Below, piece after piece: positions 52,033 through 59,591 of a stretch of DNA of 64,000 bases. This DNA is from Rikenellaceae bacterium. GTDB lineage: Bacteria > Bacteroidota > Bacteroidia > Bacteroidales > Rikenellaceae. Position numbers and translations under genes: made by a program. Positions within the stretch are counted from its first letter, which is position 1; every line of letters begins with the position of its first letter. Under the pieces are notes generated by a model. It had not been told where the DNA came from. It saw nothing but the letters and a program-made list of their open reading frames with translations, and searched no databases. Location of the stretch: the NCBI GenBank assembly GCA_017442365.1, contig JAFRZW010000016.1, positions 186,001 to 250,000 on the forward strand, read 5' to 3'.

Positions 52033-52069
52033 AAATATTGGTACGTTTGAAAATGTTTCCGAAATTATC

Positions 52070-52089
52070 GTTATCTTTGCAAAGGTAAC
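52070..52089. promoter_or_regulatory. Overlapping divergent -7 boxes in a palindrome
   Basis: GTTATCTTTGCAAAGGTAAC is a 20-base palindrome with one mismatch. Its left half is the + strand box TATCTTTG (52072-52079) for the DUF4294 gene; its right half (CAAAGGTA, 52080-52087) is TACCTTTG for the thioesterase on the minus strand. A TTTG at 52046-52049 could serve the + direction. Confidence 0.75.
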
Positions 52090-52097
52090 ACAATAAT

Positions 52098-52748
52098 ATG
52101 AGAAAGTCAATCGCCATACTCATTTTGTTTCTGATGTTCGCAGTGCCCACGTGGTCGCAGCAGCGCGTTCGGCAGACGCAACGCCATCAGCAACGGCAGC
52201 CCCAACGTCAGGAGCAACCTCAGCCTCAGCAGTCGAAGCGTGCGCGTGGTTATACCCGAGCGTGGGTCGAGGTCGAGCAGGGCGACTCGGTGCAGAATAT
52301 TGCGGTGTTGCCGATCTATGTTTTCCGTCGCCCGGCGGACTTGCGCAAATATCAGCGTATGGTGATTGCGGTCAAGAAGACCTACCCGATAGCCAAGGTT
52401 GCCCGCCAGCGTATGGCCGAGATGGAGGAGAAACTGCTGACGCTGCCCACTCGCAAGGCGCAGAAGGCCTACACCAAGCAGGTCGAGCAGCAGATCAAGG
52501 AGGAATATACTCCCGTATTGAAGAAGATGACCCGCTCGCAAGGTAAGGTGTTGCTGAAATTGATTGCGCGCGAGACGGAGTATTCGTCGTATGAGATTGT
52601 GCGCGAGTTCCGTGGCGGTTTCACTGCGGTTTTTTGGCAGGGTGTGGCAAAGATATTCGGTGCGAATCTTAAAACGGAGTACGATCGCGAGGACGAAGAT
52701 CGTATGTTGGAGCAGATCGTAACCCTCTACGAGGCGGGTTTGCTATAA
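52098..52748 (+). CDS. Secreted DUF4294 family protein
   Basis: A 216-residue protein with a signal peptide (MRKSIAILILFLMFAVPTWS, cut before QQR). A low-complexity Gln/Arg/Pro stretch (about 21-50) precedes the conserved part: VLPIYVFRRPADLRKYQRMVIAVKKTYPIAKVARQRMAEMEEKLL and FWQGVAKIFGANLKTEYDREDEDRMLEQIV. Function is unknown; the family is confined to Bacteroidota. The start lies only 19 bases after its -7 box. Confidence 0.9.
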   Translation: MRKSIAILILFLMFAVPTWSQQRVRQTQRHQQRQPQRQEQPQPQQSKRARGYTRAWVEVEQGDSVQNIAVLPIYVFRRPADLRKYQRMVIAVKKTYPIAKVARQRMAEMEEKLLTLPTRKAQKAYTKQVEQQIKEEYTPVLKKMTRSQGKVLLKLIARETEYSSYEIVREFRGGFTAVFWQGVAKIFGANLKTEYDREDEDRMLEQIVTLYEAGLL

Positions 52749-52807
52749 AATATATTCTTTTCTAAAAGTCGAAAATTTCCGCTAAATATATTCTATTGGT
52801 CGGAATC

Positions 52808-52847
52808 GGGGGGGGTATTGCGCAAGTGAAATTATTTTTCTATTTTG
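52808..52847 (+). promoter_or_regulatory. Promoter region with a run of eight G, first outer-membrane barrel gene
   Basis: G8 (52808-52815) lies directly before ATTG (52817-52820), which is 20 bases before TATTTTG (52841-52847). Slippage in the G-run would not alter the box spacing but could shift upstream contacts. Confidence 0.5.
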
Positions 52848-52877
52848 TGAAAAACCACATTAAATACCTTAAAGACT

Positions 52878-53438
52878 ATGAAAAGAATTGTTATCCTTAT
52901 TGCGATGTTGTTGCTGTGTAGCACGGCAATGGCACAAGATCAAAAGCCTATTTCGAAGGAGCGCAGATTTTCGTTCTCGGTTGGCTATAAAGTAGGCTTT
53001 GAGATGACGTCATATCTGAAAAATACTAGTACTGGTATTAAATATGATATGAACAATGGCTCGGTGGGACCAATCTATCATTTCGTTTCGCTCGATTTTA
53101 ACTATGCAATTACTCCCAAGTGGGAGGTCGGCTTAGCTACTGGTTTGAATGAAACCCATGCAGGCGTTGTGATGTTGCCAATCTATGCGAATGCGCAATA
53201 TTTCTTCAACGATCGCACACGTGGGTGGTTCGTTTCGGGCGATTTAGGCACGAATATTAATGTTGATATGCCTTCGCTTGGTTTGCTAACAAGTGTTGGT
53301 GGTGGTTATCGCCTGTACATCGCCGATAAATTCAAAATGGATTTCTCGCTTGGATATATGTATTCGACGTCAAGTGATGATAAAAATTGGAGAAGTCGCC
53401 AAAGTGCCATTCAGTTGGGTGTGGCGTTGGTTTTCTAA
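52878..53438 (+). CDS. Outer-membrane beta-barrel protein (first paralogue)
   Basis: A 186-residue protein with a signal peptide (MKRIVILIAMLLLCSTAMA, cut before QDQ). It has alternating hydrophobic strands and a C-terminal aromatic end (LGVALVF), the pattern of small outer-membrane barrels. HFVSLDFNYAITPKWEVGLATGLN and GGGYRLYIADKFKMDFSLGYMY align with HLINLNFDYAITPRWTTGIATGFS and GGGYRFHIAPRFKIDVKAGYKF of the gene at 61179-61748, so the two are paralogues. It is more AT-rich than its neighbours. Function unknown. Confidence 0.88.
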   Translation: MKRIVILIAMLLLCSTAMAQDQKPISKERRFSFSVGYKVGFEMTSYLKNTSTGIKYDMNNGSVGPIYHFVSLDFNYAITPKWEVGLATGLNETHAGVVMLPIYANAQYFFNDRTRGWFVSGDLGTNINVDMPSLGLLTSVGGGYRLYIADKFKMDFSLGYMYSTSSDDKNWRSRQSAIQLGVALVF

Positions 53439-53468
53439 CTGCGTTCCAACACCGCATAACAGCGAAGA

Positions 53469-53488
53469 GCTGACCCACGTGGGTCAGC
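53469..53488. terminator. Palindromic terminator-like hairpin between converging genes
   Basis: GCTGACCCAC (53469-53478) and GTGGGTCAGC (53479-53488) form a perfect palindrome. CCTTCTTC follows on the + strand and TCTTCGC on the minus strand. The right arm overlaps the stop of the minus-strand gene. Confidence 0.65.
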
Positions 53489-53750
53489 CCTTCTTCATAC
53501 GTGCAAATACCGAGCGTGCTATCGAGTAGATCTGACGGGCGACGGCGATAATCCCAAGTGCCGATTCGCTGCGCGTGGCAACATAACCCAAGATGCGGGT
53601 CGGCGTGATTCGGGCCGTCAGCTGATGCCGTCGGCGATCGAGTTGTGTGCGACATTCGGCGGCACACTCAGCGATTGCACGACGGTATTGGCGCAGTTCG
53701 GCCATCGAGCCGATACCTGCAAGATCGTGTTGATCAATCATTTGGCGCAT
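53484..53750 (-). CDS. Small hypothetical protein, 88 residues
   Basis: Not recognised. It is Arg- and Ala-rich with a weakly hydrophobic C-terminal third (ESALGIIAVARQIYSIARSVFARMKKG) that could be an amphipathic helix. Its start overlaps the end of the holin-like gene by 17 bases, which supports coupled translation. It is the last gene of a three-gene membrane cluster (YtxH, holin-like, this one). Confidence 0.65.
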   Translation of the reverse strand: MRQMIDQHDLAGIGSMAELRQYRRAIAECAAECRTQLDRRRHQLTARITPTRILGYVATRSESALGIIAVARQIYSIARSVFARMKKG

Positions 53751-54120
53751 CGGTTTTGTGGTCGTCTTCGACCTCGAAAAACATTCTTGCGAAACGGCGT
53801 ACCAGCGTATCGGTGATCATTCGCTCGCGCATTGTCAGGGCGACAATGCCTACGATGATGAACACAGCGGCCGAGATCATCATTGCCCATTCGAGCGATC
53901 CGATTGCCCGAGCAACCCATAGCGTGATGGCTCCCAAAATGAACATCAGGGCGAACATCGCAGCCACGACGGCGAGCAATATACCGAAACCGTTGCTCAG
54001 CGTCAGCGAGAGAAACTCGATGGCTGAGAGCTTGGTGGCGGTAAGTTGCAGTTGGACGTACTCCGTTACCTGCTCGACGAGCGAGGCTTCGTTGTTCGAA
54101 TCTTGATGTTCGGTAGCCAT
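53734..54120 (-). CDS. Putative holin-like superfamily III membrane protein
   Basis: A 128-residue membrane protein. A soluble amphipathic N-terminus (SLVEQVTEYVQLQLTATKLSAIEFLSLTLSNGFG) is followed by two membrane helices (about 48-72 and 79-97) and an acidic tail. This is the Phage_holin_3_6 (YqjE-like) layout, which in chromosomes usually marks envelope-stress clusters, not phage. It lies 10 bases after the YtxH gene. Confidence 0.85.
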   Translation of the reverse strand: MATEHQDSNNEASLVEQVTEYVQLQLTATKLSAIEFLSLTLSNGFGILLAVVAAMFALMFILGAITLWVARAIGSLEWAMMISAAVFIIVGIVALTMRERMITDTLVRRFARMFFEVEDDHKTDAPND

Positions 54121-54130
54121 TTCGGAGTGA

Positions 54131-54313
54131 TTAATGCACGTGTTCTTTGATGTCGTGGTAGCGCTCTCGGATAGCGCCCATCTCTTTGTCGATCATCTCT
54201 TTGATCGAGTCGCGCAGATCTGCGCCGCACTTGGGCGAGAGCATCAGAGCCGTTGCAGCACCGGCCAGCGCACCACCCAAAAAGACTAACATACAAGTTC
54301 CAGCATTTTTCAT
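54131..54313 (-). CDS. YtxH-like small membrane protein
   Basis: A 60-residue protein. The ATG at 54313 starts MKNAGTCMLVFLGGALAGAATALMLSPKCGADLRDSIKEMI: one Gly/Ala-rich membrane helix followed by the L-SPKxGxxLR motif of YtxH proteins and a charged helix. A long open frame extends upstream to 55039 but crosses two other genes and is spurious. It is the first gene of the holin/YtxH cluster. Confidence 0.88.
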   Translation of the reverse strand: MKNAGTCMLVFLGGALAGAATALMLSPKCGADLRDSIKEMIDKEMGAIRERYHDIKEHVH

Positions 54314-54360
54314 AATTGTAAACTGTTTTTTTTGTTTTATGGTTCGTTGGTCATAGCTTG

Positions 54361-54368
54361 CAAATTTA
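54361..54368 (-). promoter_or_regulatory. -7 box of the YtxH/holin cluster
   Basis: CAAATTTA on the + strand is TAAATTTG on the coding strand, 48 bases before the YtxH start. Confidence 0.6.
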
Positions 54369-54403
54369 GCGCCACAATCGTTCGCACTGAGTGAAAATTT
54401 TGC

Positions 54404-54411
54404 TACATTTG
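54404..54411 (+). promoter_or_regulatory. -7 box placed next to the SLOG gene start
   Basis: TACATTTG ends only five bases before the ATG at 54416, so the message would begin at or very near the start codon. Confidence 0.65.
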
Positions 54412-54415
54412 TGCT

Positions 54416-54925
54416 ATGAGAAACGATTTGCAAACGAGTGTGGCATTTACGGGTCATCGTGCGATGAGCTACGCTGCGGGCGACTCGGCGGAGGCTATGC
54501 GCTTGCGTCTTAACGCGACGTTGCGGGAATTGTATGCACGTGGCGCGCGCTGTTTTTATAGCGGTATGGCCGAAGGGTTCGATCTGATAGCTGCACGTGC
54601 GGTGCTCGATTTGCAACGCCAATATTCGGACGTTCAGCTCATTGCGGCAGTTCCGTTTCGCGGACACGGACGCTCGTTCTCGGCTGTTGTTCAACGCTAT
54701 TATGAGCAGATTTTGCGCTCGGCAAATAGGGTAGAGGTGCTTGCGGAGGAGTATTCGCGCGAATGTTTTTTGCGCCGTGATGACTATATGGTCGAACGTG
54801 CGGCGACGGTTGTGGCGTGGTTCGATGGGCGTGCAGGCGGTACGGCCTATACGGTAGCACGCGCTCGGGCGCTTGGCTGCGAGGTGATCAATCTCTACCG
54901 CGACGGTCAGATGGAACTTTTCTAA
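54416..54925 (+). CDS. SLOG/YpsA-like (DUF1273) protein
   Basis: A 169-residue Rossmann-like protein. FTGHRAM near the N-terminus, YSGMAEGFDLIAARAVLDLQ, VQLIAAVPFRGHGRSF and AATVVAWFDGRAGGTAYTVARARALGCEVINLY are the ligand-binding signatures of the SLOG superfamily, YpsA branch. Members are thought to bind nucleotide-derived ligands; the role is unknown. Its promoter suggests a leaderless message. A later ATG (54463) would lose the FTGHR motif. Confidence 0.88.
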   Translation: MRNDLQTSVAFTGHRAMSYAAGDSAEAMRLRLNATLRELYARGARCFYSGMAEGFDLIAARAVLDLQRQYSDVQLIAAVPFRGHGRSFSAVVQRYYEQILRSANRVEVLAEEYSRECFLRRDDYMVERAATVVAWFDGRAGGTAYTVARARALGCEVINLYRDGQMELF

Positions 54926-54960
54926 AAAAAACAAAACCCCGCCTCGAAAGGTGGGGTTTG
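54925..54960. terminator. Bidirectional terminator between the SLOG gene and era
   Basis: AAACCCCGCC pairs with GGTGGGGTTT around TCGAAA. On the minus strand it is followed by TGTTTTTTTT, so it mainly ends era; on the + strand the tail is weaker. Confidence 0.85.
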
Positions 54961-54980
54961 CTATTATTATATCGTCCGCG

Positions 54981-55862
54981 CTACTCCTGCTCGTAGCCGA
55001 AACGACGCAGCTGGCGGTCGTTGTTGCGCCAATCGTCATTGACCTTGACGAAGAGTTGCAGAAAGACCTTCTTGTCGAGGAAACGCTCCAAGTCCTCGCG
55101 CGCCTGCATTCCCACGCGCTTCAACTTCTCGCCCTTATGGCCGATGATGATACCCTTCTGGCTGTCGCGTGTAACGTAGATCGTTGCCGAGATGCGGTCG
55201 ATCTTCGGCTCTTCGCGGTACTCCTCGATCGCGATCTCGACGCTGTAAGGCACCTCTTTGTCGTAGTTGAGGAAGATCTTCTCGCGGATAATCTCCGAGG
55301 CGAAGAAACGCAACGTCTTGTCGGTCAGCGTATCTTTCGGATAGTAGGGCTCACCCTCTGGCAACATCGAGAGAATCAGGTCGAACAGCCCACCCACATT
55401 GAAGTTCTCCTTTGCCGAAACGGGAACAATGCGCGCTGCGGGCATACGCTCGTGCCACTGCTCGACCAACGCTTCGAGAGCCTCGGGCGTGGTGAGATCG
55501 ATCTTGTTGATCACAACGATTGTCGGGATATCGCTCTGTGCCACCTTGTCGAGGATCTCAGCCGAGCGATCGGTGTGCTCGACCGTGTCGGTAACGTAGA
55601 GCAACACATCGGCGTCCTTCAACGCACCGCGCACGAAACGCATCATCGACTCTTGGAGCTTGTAGTTGGGTTTGAGAATACCCGGCGTATCCGAGTAAAC
55701 TATCTGGAAATCATCGCCATTGACAATACCCATAATGCGGTGGCGCGTAGTCTGCGCTTTCGAGGTGATGATCGACAGACGCTCACCCACGAGTGCATTC
55801 ATCAATGTCGATTTACCGACGTTCGGGTTGCCAATAATATTTACAAAACCTGATTTGTGCAT
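54981..55862 (-). CDS. era: GTPase Era
   Basis: Binds 16S rRNA and helps small-subunit assembly; 293 residues. G-motifs: GNPNVGKST, SKAQTTRHRI, DTPG and NKID, with the C-terminal KH domain (VPYSVEIAIEEYREEPKIDRISATIYVTRDSQKGIIIGHKGEKLKRVG). Complete. It has its own promoter and terminator. Confidence 0.97.
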   Translation of the reverse strand: MHKSGFVNIIGNPNVGKSTLMNALVGERLSIITSKAQTTRHRIMGIVNGDDFQIVYSDTPGILKPNYKLQESMMRFVRGALKDADVLLYVTDTVEHTDRSAEILDKVAQSDIPTIVVINKIDLTTPEALEALVEQWHERMPAARIVPVSAKENFNVGGLFDLILSMLPEGEPYYPKDTLTDKTLRFFASEIIREKIFLNYDKEVPYSVEIAIEEYREEPKIDRISATIYVTRDSQKGIIIGHKGEKLKRVGMQAREDLERFLDKKVFLQLFVKVNDDWRNNDRQLRRFGYEQE

Positions 55863-55881
55863 ATCATAAATTATTTTGCCA

Positions 55882-55889
55882 CAAAGGTA
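55882..55889 (-). promoter_or_regulatory. -7 box of era
   Basis: CAAAGGTA on the + strand is TACCTTTG on the coding strand, 20 bases before the era start. Confidence 0.65.
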
Positions 55890-55996
55890 GGAATTTCTAT
55901 GATTTTATCCTATTTTTGTATTGAATTAACCATTAATCATTTGCCTATGTAATATTTTAGCTATTACTATAACATAAACATATAAAGCACATCGGC

Positions 55997-56153
55997 TTTT
56001 CTTCTCGTTTCTGAAACTTGGACACTTTTAGATACCAATGAGGAATTAAAGTTGATGCTTGCGCTGTATTCGGCGCGGGCATTTCTTTCATTTCGTTGGT
56101 AGGGTAGTCCAAGACCTCAGAAGCGAGTGAAAATTTGCTCGCGTCTTTTTTTT
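55997..56153 (+). ncRNA. Rod-shaped RNA ending in a terminator (6S-like or attenuator)
   Basis: One long interrupted hairpin: TTTTC/GAAAA, CTCGTTTCTGA (56004-56014) with TCAGAAGCGAG (56117-56127), CTTGGAC (56017-56023) with GTCCAAG (56107-56113), CCAA/TTGG, ATGC/GCAT and GCGC/GCGC, with unequal internal loops. GCGAG (56123-56127) can instead pair with CTCGC (56138-56142) to form a terminator before eight T residues. The upstream promoter is weak (TTTG 55940-55943, poor -7). The rest of 55863-56184 holds only the era promoter and AT-rich sequence. Confidence 0.6.
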
Positions 56154-56184
56154 GTAAATTTCTAACCAATTAAATAAAAGTACT

Positions 56185-56874
56185 ATGAAAAAATTAATGA
56201 TTGTCGTTTCTGCGATTCTGATGACGAGTTGTACTGTTGTCGAAAAAGTGTTTTCGCCTTACACTAATTTGTATTTTACAGATTATACTTGCTATGCAAG
56301 TGAGGGTATGTATCTTTCTCCTTTTTCTGATTATAATGGTACACCATATACTCCTCTTGGGGATATGGCGGTGGAATATTATACAGGTCAAGAAAATGGT
56401 AAATTGATTTCTCCAACCTCACTACAAGGAATGTTGGATAAACTTGTAGAGTCAGCAAAAGCGCTTAATGCGAATGGTATTTTGAATGTCAAAGTAAATA
56501 AGATTTCAAACGAAGAGTGGCTTGCATCTGGTACGGTTGTCAAATTTGAAAGGGAAATGCCAAGAGTAGAGAAACTATTTGATAATGTAAATGTTGAGCA
56601 ACCCCACAATGAAATAGCTAAATCAGATGAAGTGAGTAGCGCGGAAAATGTTAAACAACTTCGTATTAGTGATGTTGATGCGGATAAGTTAGTAAATGAA
56701 ACACTTGAATATTGCCATAAAAATAATATTCCACTGAAAAAGGAGGAAAATAAGGAGGAATATATTTATGACATCAATACTCATAGTTATATCAAACATT
56801 ATCTGTATTGGCAGAAATATGGTATGCCTACGTATGATTTGTTGATGAAACAATACAAGAAAAATAAAAAGTAG
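56185..56874 (+). CDS. AT-rich lipoprotein of unknown function
   Basis: A 229-residue lipoprotein (MKKLMIVVSAILMTSC; lipid on Cys in MTSC). It is far richer in A and T than neighbours and uses codons they avoid. SLQGMLDKLVESAKALNANGILNVKVNKISNEEWLASGTVVKF vaguely recalls YbjQ-like heavy-metal-binding folds; this is weak. The tail is Lys-, Tyr- and Asn-rich. It looks acquired or relaxed. Its message would pass through the terminator-bearing RNA just upstream. Confidence 0.78.
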   Translation: MKKLMIVVSAILMTSCTVVEKVFSPYTNLYFTDYTCYASEGMYLSPFSDYNGTPYTPLGDMAVEYYTGQENGKLISPTSLQGMLDKLVESAKALNANGILNVKVNKISNEEWLASGTVVKFEREMPRVEKLFDNVNVEQPHNEIAKSDEVSSAENVKQLRISDVDADKLVNETLEYCHKNNIPLKKEENKEEYIYDINTHSYIKHYLYWQKYGMPTYDLLMKQYKKNKK

Positions 56875-56888
56875 AACGTTAATAATAA

Positions 56889-56916
56889 CAAATCCCCGCC
56901 AAATGACGGGGATTTG
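56889..56916. terminator. Bidirectional terminator before ffh
   Basis: CAAATCCCCG (56889-56898) pairs perfectly with CGGGGATTTG (56907-56916), with T-rich tails on both strands. Confidence 0.85.
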
Positions 56917-56936
56917 TTGTAAATATTGCTTGATAT

Positions 56937-58277
56937 TTATCGACGGAAGCCGCCGCCGCGACGCATCTGTGCCATCTTCTGCTGCAAACCGCCACCAGCA
57001 ACCATCTTCATCATCTTGCGGGTCTGCTCGAACTGTTTGAGCAGCTTGTTCACGTCGGCCATAGTCGTACCGCTACCTTTGGCGATACGCTCACGACGCG
57101 AGGCGTTGATGATCGACGGATTCTCGCGCTCGGCAGGGGTCATCGAACCGATGATAGCCTCAGTCTGCTTGAACGCATCATCCGGAATATCAACATCTTT
57201 CAGCGCCTTGCCCATACCGGGGATCATCGAGGCAACGTCCTTCAAGTTACCCATCTTCTTGATCTGCTCGATCTGCGAGAGGAAGTCGTTGAAGTTGAAC
57301 TGATCCTTAACGAGTTTCTTCTTCAACTTGCGAGCCTCCTCCTCGTCGTACTGCTCCTGAGCACGCTCAACGAGCGAAACCACGTCGCCCATACCGAGGA
57401 TACGGTCGGCCATACGTTCGGGGTGGAACACTTGCAGCGCGTCCATCTTCTCGCCATTCGAGATGAACTTCAAAGGTTTGTTCACCACCGAGCGAATCGA
57501 GATCGCTGCACCACCGCGAGTATCACCATCGAGCTTGGTCAGTACAACGCCATCGAAATCCAGACGCTCGTTAAATTCGCGTGCGGTATTCACAGCGTCC
57601 TGACCCGTCATCGAATCGACCACGAACAGCGTCTCGCAAGGATTCGTCGCAGCCTTCACCGCCTCGATCTCTTGCATCATCTGCTCATCGACTGCCAGAC
57701 GACCTGCCGTATCTACAATCACCGTATTGATCGTTTTGCTACGTGCATAGCGAATTGCGTTCTGTGCAATCTCAACGGGATTCTGGTTACCCTCTTCGGT
57801 ATAGACCTCTACGCCAACCTGCTGGCCGAGAATCTTCAACTGATCGATAGCAGCGGGACGATAGACGTCGCCTGCAACCAGCAGCACCGAGCGGTTGCGT
57901 TTTGTGCGCAACATCGAGGCCAATTTGCCCGAGAATGTGGTTTTACCCGAACCCTGCAAACCTGCGATCAAGATCACTGCGGGCGAGCCTTCCAATCGAA
58001 TATCGGTTGCCGTACCGCCCATCAGAGTCGCCAATTCGTCGCGGACGATCTTGGTCATCATCTGACCGGGCTTAACCGATTTCAATACGTCCTGACCGAG
58101 TGCTTTCTGCTTCACTTGGTCGGTGAACGCCTTGGCTACCTTGTAATTAACGTCGGCATCGATCAATGCACGACGGATCTCCTTGACCGTTTCGGCCACG
58201 TTGATCTCGGTAATGCGACCCTCGCCTTTAAGGATCTTAAACGAGCGTTCGAGTTTATCTGTTAAGTTTTCAAACAT
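56937..58277 (-). CDS. ffh: Signal recognition particle protein Ffh
   Basis: Targets membrane proteins to the translocon with 4.5S RNA; 446 residues. The N domain, the GTPase G domain (GLQGSGKTT, DTAGRLAVD, TKLDGDTRGG, GEKMDALQVF) and the Met-rich M domain (SRRERIAKGSGTTMADVNKLLKQFEQTRKMMKMVAGG) are complete. It ends in an Arg/Gly-rich tail. Own promoter. Confidence 0.98.
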   Translation of the reverse strand: MFENLTDKLERSFKILKGEGRITEINVAETVKEIRRALIDADVNYKVAKAFTDQVKQKALGQDVLKSVKPGQMMTKIVRDELATLMGGTATDIRLEGSPAVILIAGLQGSGKTTFSGKLASMLRTKRNRSVLLVAGDVYRPAAIDQLKILGQQVGVEVYTEEGNQNPVEIAQNAIRYARSKTINTVIVDTAGRLAVDEQMMQEIEAVKAATNPCETLFVVDSMTGQDAVNTAREFNERLDFDGVVLTKLDGDTRGGAAISIRSVVNKPLKFISNGEKMDALQVFHPERMADRILGMGDVVSLVERAQEQYDEEEARKLKKKLVKDQFNFNDFLSQIEQIKKMGNLKDVASMIPGMGKALKDVDIPDDAFKQTEAIIGSMTPAERENPSIINASRRERIAKGSGTTMADVNKLLKQFEQTRKMMKMVAGGGLQQKMAQMRRGGGFRR

Positions 58278-58302
58278 ATCTTTTTCGTTTTGTTTCTGCG
58301 CG

Positions 58303-58310
58303 CAAAGATA
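58303..58310 (-). promoter_or_regulatory. -7 box of ffh
   Basis: CAAAGATA on the + strand is TATCTTTG on the coding strand, 25 bases before the ffh start. Confidence 0.75.
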
Positions 58311-58325
58311 CGCTTTTATTTTGAT

Positions 58326-59495
58326 TTACAACTTATCGTAAGCCTCTTTCAGTTGCGCCATTGCTTGTTCGATCACCGAGCGCGAGGTGCCGATGTTCAT
58401 ACGAACGAAACCGCAACCCTCCTTGCCGAATGTCGAACCATCGTTCACGCCAATGCGAGCCTCGTTGGTCCAGAAGTCGAGCATCGCCTTGTGCTCCAAG
58501 CCCAGCTCGCGGCAATCGAGCCACATCAAGAACGTACCCTGCTGCTTGTAGTGGCGAATCTTGGGACAGTTCTCTTCGAGGAACTTACCGACGTAGTCGA
58601 TGTTGCCTGCGATGTACTCCATCACCTCGTCTAACCACTGCTCGCCCTCGTTGTAAGCCACTTCGAGAGCCGCTGTGCCGAAGATGTTACCACCGCCTGC
58701 GTGAGTGCGGTCGCACTCGGCGTTGAATGCTGCGCGAAGTTTCTCATCGGGAATAATCGTAACCGACGTAGCCAAACCTGCGATATTGAATGTCTTGCTT
58801 GGCGCAGTCAGCGTGATGGTGCGGTGTGCCAGATCGTCGTTGAGCGACGCAATGCTGCGGAACTCATTGGGTTTGATGATCAGGTCGGCGTGAATCTCGT
58901 CCGAGATGATCTTCACGTTGTGCTTGCGGCACAACTCACCCACACGCAGCAACTCCTCCTCCGAGAAGACGCGACCCGTCGGGTTGTGGGGCGAGCAGAA
59001 GAGCAGCGCCTTCGCACCCTCCAACTTGCGATCGAGGTCCTCGAAATCGATCTCGAAACGACCATTGACGATCTTCATCGGGTTGTTGATCAGTCGGCGG
59101 TTATTCTGATTGATCATATCTGCAAATGGCGGATATACAGGCGGTTGAATCACCACGCCGTCGCCTTCGTTGGTCAGTGCACGAATTGCGAAAGCAAAAC
59201 CAGCCACCACACCTGGTGAGAAACCGAGCCACTCGCTCTTTACTGCCCAATTGTGGCGACGCTGCTGCCAGCTGACGATAGCATCGAAATAGCTTGCGGG
59301 TCGAATACCGTAGCCATATACTTTGTGATTAGCACGACGAATTACGGCCTCGGTAATTTCGGGCATTACCTCGAAATCCATATCGGCGATCCACATCGAG
59401 ATGATGTCGTCGCGTCCGAATACACTCAGGTTTTCGTCGAATTTGATACAAGCGGTCCCTTTACGACAAGGAACAGAGTCGAAATTATACTTCAT
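58326..59495 (-). CDS. patB: PatB/MalY-type aminotransferase (probable cystathionine beta-lyase)
   Basis: A 389-residue PLP enzyme. The ATG at 59495 starts MKYNFDSVPCRKGTACIKFD. The PLP Lys is in LTAPSKTFNIAGLATSV; CSPHNPTGRVFSEEEL and ISDEIHADLI are fold-type I marks; MWIADMDFEVMPEI is typical of MalY/PatB. Such enzymes cleave C-S bonds of cystathionine or cysteine, releasing pyruvate, ammonia and sulfide. Substrate not proven. Confidence 0.93.
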   Translation of the reverse strand: MKYNFDSVPCRKGTACIKFDENLSVFGRDDIISMWIADMDFEVMPEITEAVIRRANHKVYGYGIRPASYFDAIVSWQQRRHNWAVKSEWLGFSPGVVAGFAFAIRALTNEGDGVVIQPPVYPPFADMINQNNRRLINNPMKIVNGRFEIDFEDLDRKLEGAKALLFCSPHNPTGRVFSEEELLRVGELCRKHNVKIISDEIHADLIIKPNEFRSIASLNDDLAHRTITLTAPSKTFNIAGLATSVTIIPDEKLRAAFNAECDRTHAGGGNIFGTAALEVAYNEGEQWLDEVMEYIAGNIDYVGKFLEENCPKIRHYKQQGTFLMWLDCRELGLEHKAMLDFWTNEARIGVNDGSTFGKEGCGFVRMNIGTSRSVIEQAMAQLKEAYDKL

Positions 59496-59534
59496 ATTTG
59501 ATAAATTATTGCACATTCAGAGCCTAAGGGCGTA

Positions 59535-59542
59535 CAAATATA
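59535..59542 (-). promoter_or_regulatory. -7 box of the patB gene
   Basis: CAAATATA on the + strand is TATATTTG on the coding strand, 40 bases before the start. Confidence 0.65.
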
Positions 59543-59555
59543 TAAAAAAAACGTG

Positions 59556-59563
59556 TATCTTTG
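59556..59563 (+). promoter_or_regulatory. -7 box of the pseudouridine synthase gene
   Basis: TATCTTTG, 28 bases before the ATG at 59592, and only 13 bases from the divergent patB box. Confidence 0.7.
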
Positions 59564-59591
59564 ACCCCTGAAAACGATATATTATCATTCG

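Noticed and set aside
54131..55039. 302-codon frame ending in the YtxH sequence
   Set aside because: Only its last 60 codons are a real protein. The rest runs antisense through the SLOG gene and over the promoter region.
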